A stretch of 64,000 nt of DNA from assembly GCF_002307495.1 (NCBI RefSeq), contig NZ_NTMR01000027.1, forward strand, positions 29,563 through 93,562, given 5' to 3'. The notes beneath the pieces were generated by a model, which worked only from the letters and a program-made list of their open reading frames with translations, did no database searches and was not told where the DNA came from. Numbering within the stretch: position 1 is the first letter of the stretch; every line of letters starts with the position of its first letter. This DNA comes from Pseudomonas abyssi. GTDB taxonomy: Bacteria; Pseudomonadota; Gammaproteobacteria; Pseudomonadales; Pseudomonadaceae. A program made the translations under genes and the position numbers. Shown here in pieces: positions 18,263 through 26,800 of this stretch.

Positions 18263-19276
18263 CTACTCTATACCCAAAGCGGGCGCCTTCCCATGCAGGC
18301 GCCGCCATTGCAGTGGCGTCGTTCCAGACCAGCGTCGCCAGGCGCGATTGAAGGCGCTCTGCTCGCTGTAACCGAGTAACAGGGCAATTTCACCCAGCTG
18401 CAGGCCGCTATCGGCCAGATACGTCTGCGCCAGCTGCTGGCGGGTGCGCTCGAGTAGCTGCCGCCAGCTTAGTCCACGTCGCTGCAAGCGTCGTTGCACG
18501 CTGCGTACCGACAGGTGCAGGTCAGCGGCCAGCTGCACCAGGTTGACCTCGCCCTCCGGCAGACGTCGCACCAGTGCCTGCTGCAGGGCGCGATCCAGCG
18601 CATCAGCCGCTGGCAACGCCAGCAACAGCGCCTTGGCCTGCTGTTCCAGCAGGGCGCGCATGGCCAGATCGGTGTGTGCCAACGGCAACGCCAGCAGCGC
18701 CGCCGGCAACATCACAGCGGTGCAGCGCTGCGCGAAGGCGACCGCACAACCGAAGTGCACGGCGGCAGCCTGCTGCTGCGCAGCGTTCGCCGCAAAGGCA
18801 AAACACACCTGCTGCAAGCGGGCCTGCGGCAGCAAGCGCTGCAACATGCTCCAAAGCGCAGCAATCGCCACCGTATCGGCCAACGGACCGGTGGAGGCCG
18901 TCCCCGGCCAGCGCATGACCAGCAGCGAATCCTCCAGCGTCACGCTGACCAGTTGCTCACCGTAGAACAGTTGCTCGTAGCGCTGATAGGCCTGCAGCGC
19001 CTCGGCGAGCGTCGCGCTCGCCAGGCTGAGATACCCGAGCAGGCCGGCGTGTCGTGGCTGCGCGCAGGCGCCGATCTGCAGCGCGGGGGCGGCCTCCTGC
19101 GGGACCAGCTGTACGGCTTCGGCCAGCATTTGCTGCCAGAGCAGCATGGGCACGGGTTCATCCGGGCGGCGACTGTCCAGCCGCAAACGCAAGTCCGGCG
19201 CAACCAGCTGACGCTGGTCCAGCCAGTCACTCAGCAACTGGGTCCAGGCACCGGTCACCCGTACAGGAGTAGCCAT
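18263..19276 (-). CDS. AraC-family regulator
   Basis: 337 aa. The N-terminal two thirds match the arabinose-binding-type domain of OruR/ArgR-like AraC regulators (LLGYLSLASATLAEALQAYQRYEQLF). The C-terminus has the double helix-turn-helix (VNLVQLAADLHLSVRSVQRRLQRRGL, then GEIALLLGYSEQSAFNRAWRRWSGTTP). GAGGATGCG precedes the ATG. It is divergent from the sterol-desaturase-like gene, with 108 bp between, so that gene is its most likely target. Confidence 0.88.
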   Translation of the reverse strand: MATPVRVTGAWTQLLSDWLDQRQLVAPDLRLRLDSRRPDEPVPMLLWQQMLAEAVQLVPQEAAPALQIGACAQPRHAGLLGYLSLASATLAEALQAYQRYEQLFYGEQLVSVTLEDSLLVMRWPGTASTGPLADTVAIAALWSMLQRLLPQARLQQVCFAFAANAAQQQAAAVHFGCAVAFAQRCTAVMLPAALLALPLAHTDLAMRALLEQQAKALLLALPAADALDRALQQALVRRLPEGEVNLVQLAADLHLSVRSVQRRLQRRGLSWRQLLERTRQQLAQTYLADSGLQLGEIALLLGYSEQSAFNRAWRRWSGTTPLQWRRLHGKAPALGIE

Positions 19277-19384
19277 CGCATCCTCACTAATTGGCGTATT
19301 TGGTCAAAAATGCGGCATCTACTGTCAATAGGCAAGCCCCAGAGCTGGGGCAGGATAGCCGTCATAACAACAACGGAGCAGACC

Positions 19385-20317
19385 ATGGACAGCCTGAGCA
19401 ACCTGTTCTCTCGCGTGATTGCCGACAGCGGATTGCACACATTGACTGACAGCCTGCCCGCTTGGTTGGCGCTGGATGAGCGCCAGCTGATCTTCGTGCT
19501 GGCGACACCCGTGTTCATCGGCGTATTCATCTGGGAGTATCTGAAGATCCGCCATGACCACCGCCTGGTAGATACCCGCGAGTCGCTGCGCAACTTCATG
19601 CTGGGCGCGGGCTATCAGACCACCGAGCTGCTGTTTGCCGGGCTGATCGCGTTTCCGCTGCATGCGCTGGCCTATCAACACCGGCTGTTCGACATCCCGC
19701 TGACGCTGACGAGCGCGCTGGCGCTCTGGGTGCTGACCGATCTGTGTTTCTACTGGATGCATCGCAGCTCGCATCGGGTGCGCTGGTTCTGGGCCGCCCA
19801 TGTGACCCACCACTCCAGTGAGCGCATGAACTTCTCGACCGCCATGCGCCAAAACGCCACCAACATCTTCAACGGCGGCTGGCTGTTCTATGTGCCGCTG
19901 TCGCTGCTGGGCTTCAACCCGGTATGGATTAGCGTGTGCTATGCCCTGTCACTGGTCTATCAGTTTTTCATCCACACCACACTGGTCGGCAAGCTGCACC
20001 CGGCGATCGAGTACCTGTTCAATACGCCAAACCACCACCGGGTTCACCACGCCCGCAATCCGGGCTACATCGACACCAACTACGGCGGCGTTTTTATTGT
20101 CTTTGATCGACTGTTCGGCACCTTTACCAGCGAGCGCGCCGATCAACCGATCGACTATGGCATCACCCGCCCGGTCTACAGCAATAGTCTGCTGCTGAAC
20201 TGGCTGCACGAATATCGCGACATTGCCCGCGACATGCGCCAACCGGGGCCCCTCGGCCAGAGATTGCAGCATCTGTGGCGACCACCGGAATGGGAGCGCC
20301 CGCACGACAAGGACTGA
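19385..20317 (+). CDS. Sterol desaturase / fatty acid hydroxylase family protein
   Basis: 310 aa integral membrane di-iron oxygenase. The eight-histidine signature is present: HRSSH, HVTHHSSE and NHHRVHH, plus further histidines, between hydrophobic helices. Members hydroxylate or desaturate lipids in the membrane, and the substrate cannot be read from sequence. ATG 19385 follows a ribosome site GGAGCAGACC. The frame extends much further upstream but only as antisense of the divergent AraC gene. Regulation by that AraC protein is inferred from the arrangement. Confidence 0.88.
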   Translation: MDSLSNLFSRVIADSGLHTLTDSLPAWLALDERQLIFVLATPVFIGVFIWEYLKIRHDHRLVDTRESLRNFMLGAGYQTTELLFAGLIAFPLHALAYQHRLFDIPLTLTSALALWVLTDLCFYWMHRSSHRVRWFWAAHVTHHSSERMNFSTAMRQNATNIFNGGWLFYVPLSLLGFNPVWISVCYALSLVYQFFIHTTLVGKLHPAIEYLFNTPNHHRVHHARNPGYIDTNYGGVFIVFDRLFGTFTSERADQPIDYGITRPVYSNSLLLNWLHEYRDIARDMRQPGPLGQRLQHLWRPPEWERPHDKD

Positions 20318-20343
20318 CCGCAGACGCGGTATACTCCGCGGCC

Positions 20344-21053
20344 ATGAAACTCGACCGCTTCATTGCCAACCATACGCCCCACAGTCGGCAGGCAGCCCGC
20401 CTGCTGGTCGCCAGCGGCCGGGTAACCGTTGCCGGGGAGCGCGTTTGCGATCCGCGCTTTGACGTCGATCAGTTCGTCGCCATCCGTCTGGACGGGGCAC
20501 TGCTGCAAGATCGACCCGCGCTGTTCTACATGCTGCACAAGCCTGTCGGCTTTCTGAGTGCGACCAGGGATCTGCAGCACCGCACGGTGCTTGAGCTGTT
20601 TGCGCCCGAACTGCGTGAGCAGCTGCACATCGGCGGCCGCCTGGACCGCGGCTCCAGCGGTTTGCTGATGCTGACCAACGACGGCAGTTGGTCGCGGCGC
20701 CTGACCGAGCCGAAGATCAAGCTACCCAAGACCTACCAGGTAACCACCCTGCGGCCGATCAGCAGTGAGACAGCCGAACGTTTTGCCCCGGGATATATAT
20801 GACCACCGAGCAGCTGACCACCTCACCCGCGCAGCTGCAGCAACTGGGTGAATGCACGTGCCGGCTGACCATCTACGAAGGCCGCTATCACCAGATCAAG
20901 CGCATGTTCCACGCCGTCGGCAATCAGGTGGTGTCACTGCACCGCGAAAGCATGGGCGCAATTCAGCTCGACCCGGCTTTAGCACCGGGGCACTACCGCG
21001 CGCTGACCGCTGCCGAGATTGCCTCGGTTGATCAGGTTTCCAGATCCTCGTAG
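20344..21053 (+). pseudogene. rsuA: 16S rRNA pseudouridine synthase RsuA, frameshifted
   Basis: The first part (20344-20802) has the S4 domain (KLDRFIANHTPHSRQAARLL) and the catalytic block GRLDRGSSGLLMLTNDG with the active-site Asp. It stops at TGA 20800-20802 just after RFAPG. The rest follows in the +1 frame (20799-21053): LTTSPAQLQQLG, then LTIYEGRYHQIKRMF, the conserved RsuA C-terminal motif. One base missing or gained near CCCCGGGATATATATGA explains the break. The two parts overlap as ATGA, so a split protein by coupled re-initiation is possible. A sequencing error cannot be excluded. Confidence 0.82.
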
Positions 21054-21400
21054 CAGTCGGGCTCAAAGCGCGGCGTGCAGATCGCCAGAAACACCAGCGG
21101 CTCCGTCCCGATACATCGAATACGCTGCGCGCATCCGGCCGGGATCACGACCACGTCCCCCGCCGCGACCCGTTGCGGCGCCTGCCGAGCCAGCTCCACC
21201 AGCCCCTCGCCCGCCTCAATCAGGTAGCGCTCGACGACCTTGTGCAGCCGATGCCAGCGCGTCTGGCCACCCAGCGGCAGGCGCGCCCGGGCAACCGACA
21301 TCAGCGGGTCGTCCATGTCATTGGATAACTCGTGGATATAGCAGCCCTCTTCAAAGTAATACTCTTCAGACGGGTCAAATCGGCGAATCAACGGGTTCAT
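21032..21400 (-). CDS. Cupin domain protein
   Basis: 122 aa. A single cupin barrel is visible: RWHRLHKVVERYLIEAGEGLVEL (metal-binding His/His/Glu region) and AAGDVVVIPAGCAQRIRCIG (second cupin motif). It could bind a metal and act as a small isomerase, dioxygenase or sensor. The start ATG overlaps the ThpR stop by one base (TGATG), so it is translated with thpR. Its 3' end overlaps the convergent rsuA tail by 22 bp. Confidence 0.82.
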   Translation of the reverse strand: MNPLIRRFDPSEEYYFEEGCYIHELSNDMDDPLMSVARARLPLGGQTRWHRLHKVVERYLIEAGEGLVELARQAPQRVAAGDVVVIPAGCAQRIRCIGTEPLVFLAICTPRFEPDCYEDLET

Positions 21401-21933
21401 CAAATCTCCAACGGATAACGCGCCAGCACCGAGTAACGGGAGCCGCCCTGCCCCGCCTCGCTGGCAAACAGGCACACCGCTGAAACCAGCCAGGGCGCCA
21501 GTCGCAGGCCGCGCTGGGCCAACAGAAACGGCTGCAACGAGGCGCACTCCGAGCCACAGCGGGCGAGCGTGACATGGGGGACAAACGGCTGTGGATCCAC
21601 CGCGCACCAGGGCAGGATCAGCGGGTCAACCTGCTCACGCAGTGCCTGCAACGGCGCCGGTGCCACAACGCCGGCCCACAGGATGCGGGGTCTTTGCGGG
21701 GAGCCAAAATACCCCACGCCACCTATCTGCAGCTCGAACGCGGGTGCCTGCAGCGCCGATAGCGCCGCGGCCAGGTGCTCGGCCTGCTCCTCACCCAACT
21801 CGCCGATAAAGCGCACGGTCAGGTGCAACTGCGCCGCAGATTGCCAGCGCAGACCCGGACCCGGCTCAGCAAGTGCCAGCAAAGCCTGAGCTTGCGCAGC
21901 AGGCAGTTCAAGCCCGATAAACAGTCTTGGCAT
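21400..21933 (-). CDS. thpR: RNA 2',3'-cyclic phosphodiesterase
   Basis: 177 aa from ATG 21933, preceded by AGAGGGGCG. The two HxTx motifs of the 2H phosphoesterase family are present (HLTVRFIGE and HVTLARC). LFIGLELP opens the protein, as usual for ThpR/LigT. It hydrolyses RNA 2',3'-cyclic phosphate ends. Its 5' end overlaps the 3' end of the AraC gene upstream by 26 bp on the same strand, so AraC, thpR and the cupin gene may form one transcript. Confidence 0.88.
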   Translation of the reverse strand: MPRLFIGLELPAAQAQALLALAEPGPGLRWQSAAQLHLTVRFIGELGEEQAEHLAAALSALQAPAFELQIGGVGYFGSPQRPRILWAGVVAPAPLQALREQVDPLILPWCAVDPQPFVPHVTLARCGSECASLQPFLLAQRGLRLAPWLVSAVCLFASEAGQGGSRYSVLARYPLEI

Positions 21934-22801
21934 CGCCCCTCTCTGCATCGTGATAGCGGGCCTGCGCGCGGCGCAGGTACTGGCCAGGGGGCACACCGAC
22001 TACCGCTTTGAAATCATGACTGAAGTGCGCCTGATCGGCATAGCCCGCCAGATACGCGATCTCGACCAGCGGATCGGGTTCACACTGCTTCAACAGCTCA
22101 CGACTGTAAGCGACCCGGTGCAGGCGACTGTACTGTTTGGCGGTCAGCCCGAGATAGCGCTTGCACAGCCGCTCCAGTTGACGCTGGCCCAGCCCGCTCT
22201 GGGCCAACACCTCGGGCAGCGGCTGCATCCCCCGACTTACGCGCAGCAGCTCCAGCGCCCTCGGCAGGGCATCGGCAACCCCGCCACCGGTTGCCAACGC
22301 CTTGCCCAGCGCCACCTCCAGCAGGCGCACGCGCTCGGACATGTCCCCCGCCGCCAGCAGTTGCTCCGTCACTGTCGCCAAGTCGAAACGCAGGTATTGA
22401 GCGCATTCGAGCCCCATCAGCTCGCCGGCAAACTCACTGGCGGCAGCACGCCAGAACGCGGCGCCCATGCCCGGGCGAAAGCGCGCTGCAAACACCTGCA
22501 CGCCAGGCTCCAACGCCAATGCGCCGGACTGCGCGGCCGCCGGGTTGAAGATAACCCCTTGCCGCGCCGGCTGCGCATCGACGCTCAAACGTCCTTGCAG
22601 CTGGAACAGCAGGGAGGAGCCACCGTCCGGGTGCAACAACTCCCGGTGCTCCGAACCATGGGCGGCCGGCAACGACAGCTCCCAGTAGTGCTGCACATAG
22701 GGTGCCAGTGCCGGAGCAGGCGGCAGTTGCCGATAGCCGAAGCCCAGCAGACTGCGTTGCCAGGCGGGCGGGCCGGGCGGCTGAAGAGAAAGGGAGGTCA
22801 T
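21908..22801 (-). CDS. AraC-family regulator
   Basis: 297 aa from ATG 22801. The N-terminal region (YRQLPPAPALAPYVQHYWEL, HPDGGSSLLFQL) is that of AraC proteins with the DUF6597-type sensor domain. The C-terminus has the helix-turn-helix (LAQSGLGQRQLERLCKRYLGLTAKQYSRLHR) and the AraC signature (EIAYLAGYADQAHFSHDFKAVVGVPPGQY). It is divergent from the AhpD-like gene at 22907, with 105 bp between. I infer that it regulates that gene; AraC/carboxymuconolactone-decarboxylase pairs of this kind are frequent. Confidence 0.85.
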   Translation of the reverse strand: MTSLSLQPPGPPAWQRSLLGFGYRQLPPAPALAPYVQHYWELSLPAAHGSEHRELLHPDGGSSLLFQLQGRLSVDAQPARQGVIFNPAAAQSGALALEPGVQVFAARFRPGMGAAFWRAAASEFAGELMGLECAQYLRFDLATVTEQLLAAGDMSERVRLLEVALGKALATGGGVADALPRALELLRVSRGMQPLPEVLAQSGLGQRQLERLCKRYLGLTAKQYSRLHRVAYSRELLKQCEPDPLVEIAYLAGYADQAHFSHDFKAVVGVPPGQYLRRAQARYHDAERGDAKTVYRA

Positions 22802-22906
22802 CACCGCAGAATAGCAAAGCGCCGCCCGGCGCAGGTCGGAAATATACAATACGGTCCGCGCGGACACGGATAGATTGGACTCCCATTCAACCGCTGGAGA
22901 GACACA

Positions 22907-23368
22907 ATGCGAGTCGACTACTTCACCGCTGCACCAGGCGTAGCCCGCGCCATGATCGGCCTGGAAGGCTACCTGAACAAGGAGGCCACGGGCGACGACA
23001 AATTGCCCAAACGCTTGCTTGAACTGGTCAAGATCCGCGCCTCCCAACTCAATCAGTGCGCCTATTGCCTGGACATGCACACCAAGGACGCACGCGCGCT
23101 CGGCGAAACAGAGCAACGCCTCTACGCCCTCAGCGCCTGGCGCGAAACCCCGTTCTTTGATCCGCGCGAGCGCGCGGCCCTGAGCTGGACCGAGGCGCTG
23201 ACCCGGCTGGAACCTGGCACAGTGACAGAGGCCCTGTTCGAGCAGGTGCATGCCCAATTCAATGATCGCGAACTCAGCGACCTGACCCTGGCCATCTGCG
23301 CCATCAATGCCTGGAACCGCTTCGGCGTCGCCTTCGAGCCAGAAGTGGGCAGCTATTCCCCTACCTGA
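22907..23368 (+). CDS. AhpD-like carboxymuconolactone decarboxylase family protein
   Basis: 153 aa. The core KLPKRLLELVKIRASQLNQCAYCLDMHTKDARALGE carries the CxxC (CAYC) and downstream His of AhpD-type proteins. These reduce peroxide-related disulfides or act as alkylhydroperoxidases. GAGAGACACA precedes ATG 22907. It is divergently arranged with an AraC gene and directly followed by the MarR/SIP operon, which suggests a stress-response neighbourhood. Substrate unknown. Confidence 0.87.
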   Translation: MRVDYFTAAPGVARAMIGLEGYLNKEATGDDKLPKRLLELVKIRASQLNQCAYCLDMHTKDARALGETEQRLYALSAWRETPFFDPRERAALSWTEALTRLEPGTVTEALFEQVHAQFNDRELSDLTLAICAINAWNRFGVAFEPEVGSYSPT

Positions 23369-23390
23369 CCTGCGCCTGCGGGCAAACTGA

Positions 23391-23433
23391 TTGACAGTGT
23401 CAACCAAAACAACTTATGGTTGACACTGTCAAC
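23391..23433. promoter_or_regulatory. Promoter with two palindromic MarR-type operators
   Basis: TTGACAGTGTCAA (23391-23403) and GTTGACACTGTCAAC (23419-23433) are dyads with identical half sites and one-base centres, 29 bp apart. The first contains a consensus -35 TTGACA (23391-23396) and the -10 TATGGT lies at 23415-23420 (18-bp spacer), so bound repressor would cover both promoter elements. The position directly before the MarR gene suggests autoregulation. Confidence 0.8.
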
Positions 23434-23451
23434 TTATTAGAGCCCTCACCA

Positions 23452-23895
23452 ATGCAGCGCCCCTCCCTCAGCCATGCCCTGCAGCAAGTCGCTCACGCCT
23501 ACCGCGGCCACATGGCGCAAACCATTCGCCAAGCCGACTTGCCTCTACCCGGCACCCATGTTCGCGCACTCAAGGCCGTCTGCTACATGGAAGGCTGCAC
23601 CGCCCAGCGCATTGCCCAGCGCATGCGCCGCGACAAGGCGCAGATCACCCGCGTGCTGAACGACCTGCTCGACAGCGGTCTGATTCTCAAGGCGTGTAAC
23701 CCGGCCGACAAACGCAGCCAGATACTGCATCCGACGTCCGCAGGCGAGATGATGATGCAGCGCATTCAGGCGCTTGAGCAGCAGACGCTGACACGTATGA
23801 CCCGTGACCTGACCCAAGAAGAGGTCGAGCACTTTATCCGCATTGCCTGGCATATGACCCAGAACCTGGAAGGCGACCTGCCACCAGACAACTGA
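23452..23895 (+). CDS. MarR-family regulator
   Basis: 147 aa from ATG 23452. An in-frame ATG at 23416 lies inside the promoter -10 box and operator, so it cannot be on the transcript; hence the shorter start. The winged helix shows MEGCTAQRIAQRMRRDKAQITRVLNDLLDSGLI, followed by the wing ADKRSQILHPTSAGE. The gene for a siderophore-interacting protein starts 14 bases downstream on the same strand. The regulator probably controls itself and that reductase through the two dyads upstream. Confidence 0.86.
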   Translation: MQRPSLSHALQQVAHAYRGHMAQTIRQADLPLPGTHVRALKAVCYMEGCTAQRIAQRMRRDKAQITRVLNDLLDSGLILKACNPADKRSQILHPTSAGEMMMQRIQALEQQTLTRMTRDLTQEEVEHFIRIAWHMTQNLEGDLPPDN

Positions 23896-23909
23896 TTGGA
23901 GACTGAACC

Positions 23910-24665
23910 ATGGCCAGACCTACACCACGCACCCTGCACGTCATCGGCAAACAGCCGATCAGTCGCAACATGTTGCGCGTGACCCTCGGCGGCGACGGCA
24001 TGCACGCCTTCCCGGATGACCAGGCCGGGGCCTATATCAAGCTGATTTTCCCGGCCACTGCCGAGCAACCGCAGTTGATGCGCACCTACACGGTGCGCGC
24101 GCAACGCGAGCACGAGATCGATGTGGATTTTGTCCTGCATGATGATGGCGGCCCTGCATCGCGCTGGGCCAGCGATTGCCAGCCTGGCGACAGCATACTG
24201 GTCGGCGGCCCGGGCCCACGCAAAGCGTTGCACGAGGGACCCGACTGGTATCTCATCGCCGGTGACATGACCGCGCTGCCCGCCATCAGCGTCAACCTGG
24301 AGAACCTGCCGCAAGAGGCCCGCGGAGTGGCCGTACTGGAAATACTCGACGAGGCCGATATCCAACCACTGCGGCTACCCGCCGGTATCCAACTGATCTG
24401 GCTGGTGAATCCGCACCCCGGCAGTGACGACCACCCGCTGGTCGAGCGCATTCGCCAACTGGACTGGTCAGAAGGACGGGTTCAGGTCTGGGCTGCCTGC
24501 GAATTCGGCAGCATGCGCGCGCTGCGGCAGTTTCTGCGTGAAGAACGCAACGTAGCGCGCGGCGACCTCTATATTTCCAGCTACTGGAAAAACGGGGTCA
24601 GCGAGGATCAGCACAAGCTGGCCAAGCGCGCCGACGCCGAACAGGCCGATCAGCCCGCAGCATGA
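23910..24665 (+). CDS. Siderophore-interacting protein (ViuB family)
   Basis: 251 aa FAD-dependent ferric-chelate reductase. The flavin-binding region shows MRTYTVRAQREHEIDVDFVLHDDGGPASRWA and PGDSILVGGPGPRK. The NAD(P)-side domain shows WYLIAGDMTALPAISVNLENLP and VWAACEFGSMRALRQFLREE. Members release iron from siderophores in the cytoplasm. It is co-transcribed with the MarR gene, so the ligand may be a redox or phenolic signal rather than Fur-iron. Its 3' end overlaps the convergent GNAT gene by 16 bp. Confidence 0.9.
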   Translation: MARPTPRTLHVIGKQPISRNMLRVTLGGDGMHAFPDDQAGAYIKLIFPATAEQPQLMRTYTVRAQREHEIDVDFVLHDDGGPASRWASDCQPGDSILVGGPGPRKALHEGPDWYLIAGDMTALPAISVNLENLPQEARGVAVLEILDEADIQPLRLPAGIQLIWLVNPHPGSDDHPLVERIRQLDWSEGRVQVWAACEFGSMRALRQFLREERNVARGDLYISSYWKNGVSEDQHKLAKRADAEQADQPAA

Positions 24666-25252
24666 CGCGCCAAGCGGTGTAGCAGCGCCTTGCGCACCGA
24701 CGGCCATTCGCTATCGAGAATGGAAAACACCACGGTGTCGCGCCGCGCGCCGTCGGCTTCGATGCGGTGATTGCGTAGTACCCCATCCTGCTTGGCACCG
24801 AGGCGGGCGATCGCCGCACGCGAGCGATGATTGTGCCAATGGGTACGAAGCTCGACAGCGATGCACTCCAACTGATCAAAAGCATGCTGCAGCAGGGCCA
24901 GCTTGCATTGGGTATTGAGCGCCGAGCGCTGATAGCGCTCGGCGTACCAGGTGTAGCCAATCTCCAGCCGACGGTGGGCGCTATCGGCGTTACACAGCCG
25001 CGTGGTTCCAACGACCTCACCGCTCTCGCGCTCAACAACCACAAAGGGTAGCGCGCGGCCGGCGGCTTGTTCGCCCAGGGCGTAGTCGATGTACTCTGCG
25101 ACACCCTGCGCATCCGGCACCTGGGTAAACCACAACTCCCACAGCCGGCCATCGCTGGCCGCAGCCACCAGCGCCTCAGCGTCCTCACGGCGCAAGGGCC
25201 TTAGCTCCGCTAGCTCGCTCTCCAGGGTGATCTCATGCAACCATTGGGTCAT
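24650..25252 (-). CDS. GNAT acetyltransferase (RimJ/RimL-like)
   Basis: 200 aa from ATG 25252, which overlaps the LysR stop as ATGA. TTG 25258 is a less likely start. The fold is that of RimJ/RimL-type N-acetyltransferases: LRPLRREDAEALVAAASDGRLWEL, VVGTTRLCNADSAHRRLEIGYTWYAERYQRSALNTQCKLALLQHAFD and NHRSRAAIARLGAKQDGVLRNH. It acetylates an amine, and the target cannot be inferred. It is coupled to the LysR gene upstream. Confidence 0.87.
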   Translation of the reverse strand: MTQWLHEITLESELAELRPLRREDAEALVAAASDGRLWELWFTQVPDAQGVAEYIDYALGEQAAGRALPFVVVERESGEVVGTTRLCNADSAHRRLEIGYTWYAERYQRSALNTQCKLALLQHAFDQLECIAVELRTHWHNHRSRAAIARLGAKQDGVLRNHRIEADGARRDTVVFSILDSEWPSVRKALLHRLARHAAG

Positions 25253-26169
25253 GTCCAACTCTCGCGTCCACCGCGTTGCGCCAGGGTTTCGACGCAGTGA
25301 TCAATGAAGGCTCGCACCGGCGGCAGCATGCCTCGGGGGGTGGTGAATACCATGTGAATCTGCCCCTCCAGCGCATGCCATTGCGGCAGGATATGCACCA
25401 GCCGACCAGCACGTATTTCTGCCTCGCAGATATGCTCAGGCAACAGCACCACGCCTCGTCCGGCCACTGCCGCCTCACAAATCAACTGCAGATCGCCGCT
25501 ACTGAAATGCGGCACATGGTGGTGGTCACAGGTCTCGCCGTGATCATTGGCAAACTCCCAGCGGTCACGCTCCAGCATCTCGCCTACCGACAGCGTAGGA
25601 AATCGCGCCAGATCATCCAGCATCTCAGGCGCGCCCCCCAGGCGCTGCAGCAACGCCGGGCTGGCAGCCAGAATACGAGCACCGACGCCAAGCGAGCGCA
25701 TCGCCAGCGACTGATCGGTATCAAACCGGGTCGCGACCCGAAAGGCCACGTCAATGCGCTCATTGATCAGGTCTACCCGCTGGCTCGACAGCCGCAGCTG
25801 CAGCCGAACCTCCGGGTAGCGCGTCATAAAGTCCACCAGCGTCGTGCGGCCCAGGTACTCCAGCATCCCGGCGGACATGGCCACCCGCACCGTACCACGC
25901 ACCTCATCTCGCGCGGTCATCGCCAGCGCCTCCGACGCCTCCAGCCGCTGCAGAATGACTTCGCATTCGCGGTATAGCTCGCGGCCGATGTCGGTCACCC
26001 GAAAACTGCGCGTCGAACGTTCAATCAATCGCGCACCGAAGTCACTCTCGAGCCGCGCGACGCGCTTGCTCAGCTTCGACTTGCGCTCACCAGTGGCGCG
26101 CTCAGCCGCCGCAAACCCGCCGTAACGCACCACGCAGGCAAAACACAAAAGGTCATTCAAATCCTGCAT
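25249..26169 (-). CDS. LysR-family regulator
   Basis: 306 aa from ATG 26169 (TTG 26181 is in frame but weaker). The N-terminal helix-turn-helix reads LLCFACVVRYGGFAAAERATGERKSKLSKRVARLE, with charged RKSKLSKR in place of the usual SQPAVSRQ recognition helix. This is seen in one LysR subgroup. The effector domain follows. It is coupled to the GNAT gene. A palindromic motif GTTTCCAAAAAGAAAC lies 15 bp upstream, and a related motif recurs near the peptide gene at 26801, so these may be its operators. Confidence 0.87.
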   Translation of the reverse strand: MQDLNDLLCFACVVRYGGFAAAERATGERKSKLSKRVARLESDFGARLIERSTRSFRVTDIGRELYRECEVILQRLEASEALAMTARDEVRGTVRVAMSAGMLEYLGRTTLVDFMTRYPEVRLQLRLSSQRVDLINERIDVAFRVATRFDTDQSLAMRSLGVGARILAASPALLQRLGGAPEMLDDLARFPTLSVGEMLERDRWEFANDHGETCDHHHVPHFSSGDLQLICEAAVAGRGVVLLPEHICEAEIRAGRLVHILPQWHALEGQIHMVFTTPRGMLPPVRAFIDHCVETLAQRGGRESWT

Positions 26170-26183
26170 CGCATCCGCCAATA

Positions 26184-26199
26184 GTTTCCAAAAAGAAAC
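26184..26199. promoter_or_regulatory. Inverted repeat GTTTC-N6-GAAAC, candidate operator
   Basis: GTTTCCAAAAAGAAAC lies between the LysR gene and the divergent peptide gene. A near copy (GTTTC-N7-GAAAT, 26603-26619) precedes the second peptide gene. GGAAACAG with a following TTTCAG also occurs at about 26302 and 26733. The shared motif suggests common regulation. Confidence 0.45.
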
Positions 26200-26353
26200 A
26201 ATGAATAACCAACATTATGGCTACAAACCTTATAAAACGGGGATTAATATAAATACAGATCAACCAGGCGGACAGAAACCCTTGCAAACCATAGCCCAAT
26301 AAGGAAACAGTGATTTCAGGCAGACAACCGCCACCCACCTCGGAGATACCTTC

Positions 26354-26503
26354 ATGAAATACCTGCTCCCGTTACTGATCGCACTGAGCGCGCTGACCGC
26401 ACCACTGGCGCAGGCCGAAGATGGCAGCAAGCGCTTCAGCGACATGCTGGAACAGCAGCATGGCAAGCTGCAACAAGACCTCAGTACGCCCCACAGGCAA
26501 TAA
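26354..26503 (+). CDS. Small secreted peptide, unknown (49 aa)
   Basis: MKYLLPLLIALSALTAPLAQA is a clean signal peptide with an AQA cleavage site. The mature part is about 28 residues, polar and glutamine-rich (EDGSKRFSDMLEQQHGKLQQ). A ribosome site GGAG lies at 26342-26345, nine bases before the ATG. It is divergent from the LysR gene and followed about 300 bp later by a second gene of the same design. No family recognised; the coding call rests on the signal peptide and ribosome site. Confidence 0.6.
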   Translation: MKYLLPLLIALSALTAPLAQAEDGSKRFSDMLEQQHGKLQQDLSTPHRQ

Positions 26504-26602
26504 CCCGAACCTGTCTGAGCTTCGCCCTGCTTGCACCCGCAAGGCAGGGCAAGCGACTCCCGCCCCGTCTCTCCGCCGCATCGCGTCGCAGCCCTCTCAT
26601 CT

Positions 26603-26619
26603 GTTTCCAAAAAAGAAAT
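26603..26619. promoter_or_regulatory. Second GTTTC-N7-GAAAT repeat
   Basis: This is a near copy of the repeat at 26184-26199 (TTTCCAAAAAAGAAA core). It lies in the 297-base space between the two small peptide genes, in which no other gene is seen. Its relation to a regulator is inferred only. Confidence 0.4.
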
Positions 26620-26800
26620 ACTGCATCATCAAAAAAGGCGCTACTGCGACAGTTTGTCACCCCCATATAGTGAACACAACGGCCTAATACCGACTGCCTC
26701 CGGAAAACATGCGACCAGTCTGTTCGCCCAACCGGAAACAGTTTCAGAATGTTTCACTATAAATCGCAAGCCGGGCCGACCACCACTAGGAGATACAGCC

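Noticed and set aside
18494..19384. Upstream extension of the sterol-desaturase frame through the AraC gene
   Set aside because: The extension is glutamine/arginine noise antisense to AraC; ATG 19385 has a ribosome site and the family N-terminus.
22802..23407. N-terminal extension of the AraC frame up to 23407 on the minus strand
   Set aside because: It would run antisense through the AhpD-like gene; relatives start near MTSLSLQ at 22801.
23416..23451. ATG 23416 as the MarR start (MVDTVN...)
   Set aside because: It lies in the -10 box and operator palindrome, upstream of any transcript start.
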